Shown: positions 57,644 to 64,000 of the stretch, piece by piece
Numbering within the stretch: the stretch's first letter is position 1
Layout: the number at the start of each line of letters is the position of its first letter
Origin: Feifania hominis
GTDB taxonomy: Bacteria; Bacillota; Clostridia; Oscillospirales; Feifaniaceae
DNA length: 64,000 nt
Direction: 5' to 3'
Assembly: GCF_014384765.1 (NCBI RefSeq)
Contig: NZ_JACRSP010000002.1
Coordinates: forward strand, 124,001 to 188,000
Translations under genes and position numbers: made by a program
Notes under the pieces: generated by a model
Database searches by the model: none
What the model saw: only the letters and a program-made list of their open reading frames with translations
What the model was told of the DNA's origin: nothing

Positions 57644-60600
57644 TTACTTGCCCATAAATCTCCAAAGGAATGTCACAATCTGGGCGCGGGTGCAATTCTG
57701 AGTCGGGCTGAAGGTGGTTTGGCTGGTACCGCTGGTGATGTCATTTTCAACAGCCCACGCCACGGCGTTATAGTAGTACATACCATGCTTCACATCCATA
57801 AACGGGGTAGCAGCTTGAATCACTTCAGAACCAGAAGCACGCCACAGGAAGGTGACAGTCTGGGCCCGGGTCACGGTGGCGTTGGGACTGAAAGTGGTTG
57901 CAGTGGTTCCGGAGGTGATGCCCTGCTCCACGGCCCACAGAACCGCGTGGTAGTAGTAAGCGGTCTTGGGGACGTCGTCAAACGGCATCTCGCTGCCCAT
58001 GGGCGCGGGGGACCCGGCGGCACGCCACAGGAAGGTCACCGTCTGCGCGCGGGTGCAACTGTCGTCGGGGCTGAAGGTGGTGGCGCTGGTGCCGGTGGTG
58101 ACCCCCTCGCGCACGGCCCAGAGCACCGCTTCGGTGAAGTAGGCGTCGTCGGGAACGTCCACAAACGGATTCTGCGGCTTGACCTCGACCTGGGCAAAGG
58201 CGGCCTTTACCGTAACCTTCGACGCGGGCATGGTAAAGATAAACGCGCCGTTTTGTTCGGTCAGCTTCACTTTGACGCCCTTCTCGTCGGTCACGGTCAG
58301 CACATCCAGCTCATAGCCCTTGTCAGCCACAACGATCAGGGTCACGGTTTCACCCTCGGAAGCGCTGCTATGGTTTGCGGTCACTTCGCCGTTTTGGGAA
58401 TCATCAACTATGACGGTATAGGTGGGGGCCACGGCTCCGCCGCCGCCCGTGCCGCTGCTTCCGGCGCGCTCAAAGGTGGCCGAAACCTCAACATCGGCGT
58501 CGGGCATGATGAAGCTGCGTTCGGTGGAAATGCTCAGTTTCTCTACGTTCTCGCCGTCCATGTAGGTGGCGGTAAGCTTGTTCAGCCGGTAGTTGTTGTC
58601 CGGCGTCACGGTGATGACCACGGCATCGCCGGCCGCCGCGATTTTCGGCGCGGCGGAGACCGTGCCGTTTACCGCCTCAAGCGCGGTCACCGCATGCAGC
58701 TTTTTCGTCCGCGCCCCTACGGTGAGATTGTCTCCGAGGGCGTAAACCGTGCAGGTCTTGCTGCCGTCTTGGTTGTCCACAATGCGGTCGAAGCTGTCCC
58801 CTTCGGCGGTGACCTCCGCCAGCCGGTAGCCGGCCATCGCCCTGACGGTGAACACAAGCGTCTCGCCCTGAAGCACCTTGTCGCCGCTCTTGCGCACGTC
58901 GTTCTCGTTGTCCCACGTGACCGTCCAGGACTCGCCGTCCACAGCCGTGACATCGTAGGAAACCACTTTCTGGAACTCCACCGTGATGTCTACGACCTCT
59001 TCATTTCCACTGAGGGCGTCGATGGTGAGCACATCGCCCTGGTAGACTGCCGTAGGATCCTTTGCGTTGGCAACCGCCACATCGTCAATTTTCCATTCCT
59101 TGACCATCCATCCAGCAGCAGGCTCGCTTGTAATCACCACGGTGGAGCCGCCGCCTACATCGGTCTTTCCGGATGCAAAGGGAACGGTGTCGGTCGTCGC
59201 GGACCGAATGGTGCCGCCCTCTCCCGCGCCGTAATTGCCCACGACGCTGTAATGGACGGTGTAATAGCTCTGGGGAACAAAGTCAATGTCAAAAACAACA
59301 TCATCCATGATGCTTTCAAATCGCTTCGTCTTGCTGTGGTCGCTGTCGTAGACCGTTCCGTTCACCGTCCACTTGCCGACCATGTAGCTTGCCTTGGGCT
59401 CGGCAAAAATCACCACGGTGTCGCCGTCATAGGCGTCGATGCTTCCTCCGGTGTATTCGCCCGCGGCCTGCTCGGTTCCGTTCTTGTCGAGCACCTGATA
59501 GCGGACTTCGCCCTCCAGCGCGTTGAAGGTGCCGCTGACGGTGCGGGCGTTGGCCCGTTTGAATACCGCCTCAACCGCGGTGTCGGCGCTGAGCTTCAGA
59601 ATGTTGTATACCGCGCCGCTGTCGTCCGCGGCCATGCCGTCCACCTTCCAGTAATCAAAGACGTAGCCGTAATCGGGCTGGGCCGTCAGCGTGATCGCCG
59701 TGGCGCCCGGCACCCCGGAAATCGTCTTTGACCCTTCTTCCGAGGTCACGGTGTCCGTCGTATCGCCGTAGACGACGGTGACGGTGCCCTTTCCGGTGGA
59801 AAGGCTCAGGTCGTAATGACCCAGCTCCGCCAGCGTGCTCACCTCGGTGTTCTTCAGCAGGGTAAAGGTATAGCGACTCCCTGTGTAGGGCAGGTATTCG
59901 AGGTTGTCCTCCCCGGCCTCGGCCTCCGGGTCGTAGTCCGGGTTGGGGGTTTCGGTGCAGAGAACGGCGCCGTCGACCTTCCAGCGCGCGTCGGCTGCGA
60001 TCTCGTAGCCCGGCGCCGCCTCAACCGTCACCTCTGTGTCGCCTGGTATTCTTGCGCCGGAAGCTACATAACGGGTGATAGGCTCGGTTGCCGCATTATC
60101 GTCATGATCCCATGTGTAGCTCGCGCGGAGGTTGTCAGCAAGGGTGAGCACATAGCTGTCCCGGACAAAAACAGGGTAAAGGTCCGCATTTCTCTTTGGC
60201 ATGGTGATGGTAACTTCATCACCATCGTAACGCGTGTTACTGCCGCCTACCACAAATTCCCAGTGGCTGAAATGGTAGCCCTCAGCGGCTATCGCCTTGA
60301 ATGTCAATTCTGCACCCGGGGTGGTTGTAGCGCCGTTGGCAAAGCTATTCGGCATGACCACCGAGCCGGCGTCTGGTGTGCGGTTGGTTACAGTAAGCTT
60401 GTGCTGCTCCACCTCAAATTCCAGCGCTACATGCAGCGGTTCCGAGAGCATGGTGCAGGACAGAGTCGGGTTGCTACCGTTCTCCGCGGCAGGTTCGTTA
60501 TCGCCGCGTTTTACCGTCCAGCTCTTGATCTGATACCCTTCATATGGCTTTGCCAGGAAGAGCAGCGACGTGCCGTTGCTGAATGTAACGCCGGGAGCAG

Positions 60601-63600
60601 TCAATTGTTCCTGTGCGACTGCCTCTGGGGAAATCAATTCGATGGTACCTGCCGGGTTGCCGTTGACCGTGCCGACTTCCGCAGTCACAGGAAACTGCTT
60701 GCCGGTGACGATATAGGTGGCCGGCTCGAAGGTCACCAGATAGTTGCCGCCGTAGGTGATGCCGCCGACGACGTACTTCTGGCCGTTTTTGGATGTGGGG
60801 GTGTCCCCGTATTTGTTTTCGCCTTCGATTTGCACCACATTGTTCGGGTTGACTTCTCCGGTTACCGTGTAGCTGCCCGGCAGCGTCGACTGGTCCAGGC
60901 CGACGTCACGGCCGCCGGTGTTGTAGACGTGCATGGACACGAAATCGGTGTGCCCGGCAACCGCGGCGCTCAGCGCGTCGCCGTAGACAAGGCCGTTCGC
61001 CTCTTTTACATAAAGCTCCGGCATGTTGTCTTCGACTTCATACTGCGGGACGGTCCGCCCGCCTCTTACGCCCACGGTGATGTGGCGGGGTGTTACGGAG
61101 AACCTGGTCTGATAGGTAACACCGCCGTAACTGACATCCAGACGATAGTCTCTCGCCGGGGTCTCGGCATACCATGCCCAGCCATAATCGTAGTTGCCGC
61201 CGTTATAATGGCCGGAGCCGCTTCCGTACCAGCTGACTCCGTTGCCCCCCAGACGGTATAGTCTGGCGGTGCAGCTTGCACCGAAGCTGCCGCTGTCCTT
61301 GACGTGCGTCTCGGTGCCATCGGTGTCTATCACCGTCTGTGTGACACCGTCACCGGACTTGGTGTATTGAATCAGCTTGTAGGACCAGCCGTCGCCGTAG
61401 ACGACGGCGTCGGTTTCATTCCCTTTATTGTCATAGATTGCCAGGCGATAGCCGGTATCTCCGCACAGAATTTCCCTGCTGCCCAAATCAAGGGGCAGGA
61501 ATACCCGGCTTCCGTTGTAGGTAGCAGCAATCCGGTAAACACCGGAATCCAACTGGGAGGTCATTTCCGCTGTCAGGTTTGCAGTCGCTGTTTTTCCCTG
61601 TGCCGTCAGCGCCACATTGTAGGAGCGGAAATAATTGAGGCCCGTGATTTCAAAGGTGACGGTGCCCGTAGGTGCCACATTGTGAGAGCTTGCGGTGCTC
61701 TCAATGGAAACGCTGGCATGCGGCTTGCCATTATGATCCACATCGGCGCTCAGCGCAGTGACTACCTTGGCGCTGCGCATACTGTAAACAGCGTCGAAGG
61801 TATCCGTATAGGCGGATATCAGGTATTCCTCACCGCGCGCCTCATCCCAGTAGATCACATTGACGCGGCAGCGGTAAGCACCCGCCGTGCTGTAGCCGGA
61901 GGAGCGGAAGGTATAGGCGGGGGACGTCTTACCCGGGACATCTGTCCATTTCCCGTTTACCAGCATCTTCCATTGATAGTTGATACCCTGCGGATAGTCG
62001 CCAGGGTTAGCCACCTGAACGGTGACAGTCTCCTGAGAATCGGGATAAAGGGAGACCTGTCCATTTTCATCCAACCCGGAGAGGCTCAGTTCGGGATAAC
62101 CTACATCTGTCTTGGTGCGGGCAATCAGCACTTCTCCCTTGATGCTGTTGTTGGGGGCGTAGCCGCGAACGGCTTGAATCTGGTAATAGTAGTCCGTGTA
62201 CGGGCTCAGGTTCGTGTCCGCGTAGCTGAACTGCCAGGTGCCGTCGCCCTGCGGCACGCCCTTGTCAAACGGCACAAAGGCCAGGTCATAGCTGCCGGTG
62301 CCGTCGGGGAACTCGTAATAGCGGTAAATCTGGAACCCGGCGATGCTCTTGTCGTAGCTCCAGGTGAGGACCACGGTGTCGTCGGTGGTGTGTTCCACAT
62401 CCTGCGCAAAATCCGTGGGCAGGCAGGGCGGCATTTCCACATCCGTGACCAGATAGTTGACCACGGGGATGCTCTTCCAGCCCTTGCCGTCATAGTAATC
62501 CTGTTCGTAGGCAAAGAGCTTCCAGCTCAGCCCATAGCCGAATTCCTCGGCCTCGGCAGGCATATTCTGCATGGATGCGGTGTAGGTGCTGCCCTCGGTG
62601 GTGGTCATGACATAGCCCGCGCCGCCTTCGACACCGGCCTTGACACCTACCACCACGCCACCGGCGCCTGCACCGGCGCTGGTCTCAAGCTCCACCGAGC
62701 CGCTGAAGCTGTGGCTTTCCTCGGTGCTCATGTCAATGGATTGGGTCACCGCTATGCCGCCGCCGGTTCCGCTGTACCCTACTGCGGCATAGTCGTCATC
62801 CCAGACCAGAGCGTTCTTATAGCCCTCGGCGCTCGTTGGATAGGTGGTGGGATCTCCCAGCGTGTGGGTGAGAATATTGCCCGCGATTTGAGGCAACTCC
62901 GCATAATCCCTGGCGATATCCTCGTACTTGTCCAGCTCCATGACCTGCTGGGCTGCAGTATGCGGCGAAGTAATGGTCATGACTTGGCGATCGTAGCCGC
63001 CATTGCCATTCGGAGTATAGGCGTCATAAACATATACTACCACGGGGATGGAATAGAGCACCACGGCGTCGGAGCCTACGGCGGTGGAATATTCAATGGA
63101 CTGCTCCAAGGTGGAGGTCTTCTCAAACTCATAGGTAAAGGCGGCTTTCAGCTCCAAGCTGGCTTCTACGGACGCCACGGTAATACCGAAGACCTTAATA
63201 TCCTGTTCGAAAGAGACATAGGTGCCTGCGGATATGGACGTCGCTGCGGTTACGCCGTCGCCGCTGCTCTTTGTTTTGGCATAGGAAGTAGTTGACTCGG
63301 CGTAATTGCCGGAGAGGTCGTCCCGATTCAACAAATCCTCAAAGTAAGGTGCCGATGCCAGCACCGCCAGCACTTCAGGGTTTGAGTAAGTAAAATAGTG
63401 GTTGCCTGTATATTTCAGATAAGCAGTATCCTTGTCCGTATTGGGAAAGTCGAAGGAAGAGCTGGTGTTGACCTTCTTGTGCTTGATAAAAGATGTTTTG
63501 TCATACTGTACGCCGGGGGAAGACGCGTCTTCACTTACGGCGTCGCCCTCCTGGCCGGCTTCGGCTTTTACCTTCGCCTCCGTGCCCGCCATGACGAAAT

Positions 63601-64000
63601 ACGTCTCTCCGCTGATGCCATAGCCGGTTTGTGTGCTCAGGTCAAAGGACTGACTGTAGACTTGTTCCAGATAGTCAGGTAGCAAGTCTTTCAAAGTGAG
63701 ACTCACGGGGATAAAATGCTGCATGGTGCCCAAAGCATCATAGCCTAAGCCAAAGATATCGGCAGAGGCGGCGCCGTACTCCGTGTAAAAGCGGCGGCTT
63801 AGCGAATCAGACCCCAAACTTACTGCATGTTGAAAATCATCCGTCTTATCCAATGCCGCCTTCAGCTCGAGGCCGGCATCGCCGTATTCGAAGTATAGGC
63901 TATCGAAATAGAGGGTGGCAGGCTCGGAAAGCCCATTGGAGATGACAGCTAAGTTGGCAACGGCCAGAGGAGAAGAATAGAAGATATCCTTGTCACTGCC
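57644..64000 (-). CDS. Giant SLH-anchored surface protein (N-terminus beyond window)
   Basis: The frame is open from the window edge; 2118 codons are visible. In order: an N-terminal non-recognised region with a Gly-rich segment (AGAGAGGVVVGVKAGVEGGAG, about 447-467); an FN3-like domain (about 527-640; TVVLTWSYDKSIAGFQIYRYY); Ig-like domains (about 640-740); an MBG-like domain with GDALSAAVAGH and GSYTVTGEVNPNN; then several divergent InlB-B-repeat-like beta repeats (each with a GYHFSHWEF- or GYQIKSWTV-like strand); and three SLH repeats (about 1945-2118, each with FSP and TRAQTVTFLWRA). SLH repeats bind secondary wall polymers, placing the protein on the surface. A role in adhesion or matrix structure is likely; N-terminal function unknown. 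Confidence 0.85.
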   Translation of the reverse strand, partial: GSDKDIFYSSPLAVANLAVISNGLSEPATLYFDSLYFEYGDAGLELKAALDKTDDFQHAVSLGSDSLSRRFYTEYGAASADIFGLGYDALGTMQHFIPVSLTLKDLLPDYLEQVYSQSFDLSTQTGYGISGETYFVMAGTEAKVKAEAGQEGDAVSEDASSPGVQYDKTSFIKHKKVNTSSSFDFPNTDKDTAYLKYTGNHYFTYSNPEVLAVLASAPYFEDLLNRDDLSGNYAESTTSYAKTKSSGDGVTAATSISAGTYVSFEQDIKVFGITVASVEASLELKAAFTYEFEKTSTLEQSIEYSTAVGSDAVVLYSIPVVVYVYDAYTPNGNGGYDRQVMTITSPHTAAQQVMELDKYEDIARDYAELPQIAGNILTHTLGDPTTYPTSAEGYKNALVWDDDYAAVGYSGTGGGIAVTQSIDMSTEESHSFSGSVELETSAGAGAGGVVVGVKAGVEGGAGYVMTTTEGSTYTASMQNMPAEAEEFGYGLSWKLFAYEQDYYDGKGWKSIPVVNYLVTDVEMPPCLPTDFAQDVEHTTDDTVVLTWSYDKSIAGFQIYRYYEFPDGTGSYDLAFVPFDKGVPQGDGTWQFSYADTNLSPYTDYYYQIQAVRGYAPNNSIKGEVLIARTKTDVGYPELSLSGLDENGQVSLYPDSQETVTVQVANPGDYPQGINYQWKMLVNGKWTDVPGKTSPAYTFRSSGYSTAGAYRCRVNVIYWDEARGEEYLISAYTDTFDAVYSMRSAKVVTALSADVDHNGKPHASVSIESTASSHNVAPTGTVTFEITGLNYFRSYNVALTAQGKTATANLTAEMTSQLDSGVYRIAATYNGSRVFLPLDLGSREILCGDTGYRLAIYDNKGNETDAVVYGDGWSYKLIQYTKSGDGVTQTVIDTDGTETHVKDSGSFGASCTARLYRLGGNGVSWYGSGSGHYNGGNYDYGWAWYAETPARDYRLDVSYGGVTYQTRFSVTPRHITVGVRGGRTVPQYEVEDNMPELYVKEANGLVYGDALSAAVAGHTDFVSMHVYNTGGRDVGLDQSTLPGSYTVTGEVNPNNVVQIEGENKYGDTPTSKNGQKYVVGGITYGGNYLVTFEPATYIVTGKQFPVTAEVGTVNGNPAGTIELISPEAVAQEQLTAPGVTFSNGTSLLFLAKPYEGYQIKSWTVKRGDNEPAAENGSNPTLSCTMLSEPLHVALEFEVEQHKLTVTNRTPDAGSVVMPNSFANGATTTPGAELTFKAIAAEGYHFSHWEFVVGGSNTRYDGDEVTITMPKRNADLYPVFVRDSYVLTLADNLRASYTWDHDDNAATEPITRYVASGARIPGDTEVTVEAAPGYEIAADARWKVDGAVLCTETPNPDYDPEAEAGEDNLEYLPYTGSRYTFTLLKNTEVSTLAELGHYDLSLSTGKGTVTVVYGDTTDTVTSEEGSKTISGVPGATAITLTAQPDYGYVFDYWKVDGMAADDSGAVYNILKLSADTAVEAVFKRANARTVSGTFNALEGEVRYQVLDKNGTEQAAGEYTGGSIDAYDGDTVVIFAEPKASYMVGKWTVNGTVYDSDHSKTKRFESIMDDVVFDIDFVPQSYYTVHYSVVGNYGAGEGGTIRSATTDTVPFASGKTDVGGGSTVVITSEPAAGWMVKEWKIDDVAVANAKDPTAVYQGDVLTIDALSGNEEVVDITVEFQKVVSYDVTAVDGESWTVTWDNENDVRKSGDKVLQGETLVFTVRAMAGYRLAEVTAEGDSFDRIVDNQDGSKTCTVYALGDNLTVGARTKKLHAVTALEAVNGTVSAAPKIAAAGDAVVITVTPDNNYRLNKLTATYMDGENVEKLSISTERSFIMPDADVEVSATFERAGSSGTGGGGAVAPTYTVIVDDSQNGEVTANHSSASEGETVTLIVVADKGYELDVLTVTDEKGVKVKLTEQNGAFIFTMPASKVTVKAAFAQVEVKPQNPFVDVPDDAYFTEAVLWAVREGVTTGTSATTFSPDDSCTRAQTVTFLWRAAGSPAPMGSEMPFDDVPKTAYYYHAVLWAVEQGITSGTTATTFSPNATVTRAQTVTFLWRASGSEVIQAATPFMDVKHGMYYYNAVAWAVENDITSGTSQTTFSPTQNCTRAQIVTFLWRFMGK

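Noticed and set aside
57719..63295. Long plus-strand frames opposite the giant SLH gene
   Set aside because: They are antisense shadows of a GC-rich repeat gene, with no ribosome sites or recognisable domains.

Overview
The window reads as chromosomal DNA of a GC-rich, low-redox Gram-positive bacterium, most likely a gut Clostridia of the Oscillospiraceae type. This is inferred from S-layer-homology (SLH) surface proteins, a spore-coat style collagen-like protein, FeoA/FeoA/FeoB iron uptake with a DtxR-type regulator, BioY/BirA, a minimal SUF system, WYL, XRE and BlaI/BlaR1-type regulators, and consensus TTGACA/TATAAT promoters with strong GGAGG ribosome sites. No rRNA or tRNA gene is visible.

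Layout. 1-3.2 kb: murein amidase, methyltransferase and a MATE pump behind a leader terminator. 3.3-8.6 kb: ferritin, then a 1423-residue SLH-anchored surface protein behind a cobalamin riboswitch. 8.6-12.8 kb: BlaR1/BlaI pair, cytidine deaminase, SemiSWEET, a multi-hairpin repeat array and queH. 13-18 kb: ppx-ppk, plsC, repeat array, DNA glycosylase. 18-23.4 kb: hydrolase-like lipid-side protein, aldo/keto reductase, minimal SUF pair, membrane protein. 23.4-31.6 kb: small conserved protein, frameshifted collagen-like gene, WYL regulator, YcxB-like, trxB, sirtuin, amidase, XRE and XRE/ImmA genes, cold-shock gene with a long leader hairpin, lipase. 31.8-36 kb: AAA ATPase, phospholipase D, FakA/YloV tail domain, SseB-like. 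36-43.6 kb: feo operon, DtxR-family regulator, YihY, lipoprotein, VTT membrane protein, bioY-birA with a clear BirA operator. 43.8-50.1 kb: MATE pump, orphan LytTR regulator, Ku-ligase pair, zinc-ribbon protein, XRE, M20 hydrolase.

50.2-57.6 kb is an accessory region of visibly lower GC. It starts with a DNA-alkylation repair operon (AlkA-type glycosylase, stand-alone Ada zinc domain, ABM protein, Ogt) facing an AraC regulator. It continues with degraded integrative-element material: frameshifted BRO protein, KilA-N relic, conjugation-type small genes, a 5'-truncated pilin-like adhesin fused to an IS5-type transposase fragment, and several hairpin clusters. 57.6-64 kb is the 3' part of a giant SLH-anchored surface protein that runs off the window.

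The strongest lead is the cobalamin-riboswitch-controlled SLH protein. It combines an alpha/alpha-barrel-like region with transcobalamin-C-like (DUF4430) domains, the domain pairing seen in animal B12 carriers. Second is a shared 18-bp dyad at the ferritin, feoA and feoB promoters next to a DtxR-family gene. Third is a family of ~110-bp multi-hairpin elements placed at 3' gene ends in constant polarity.
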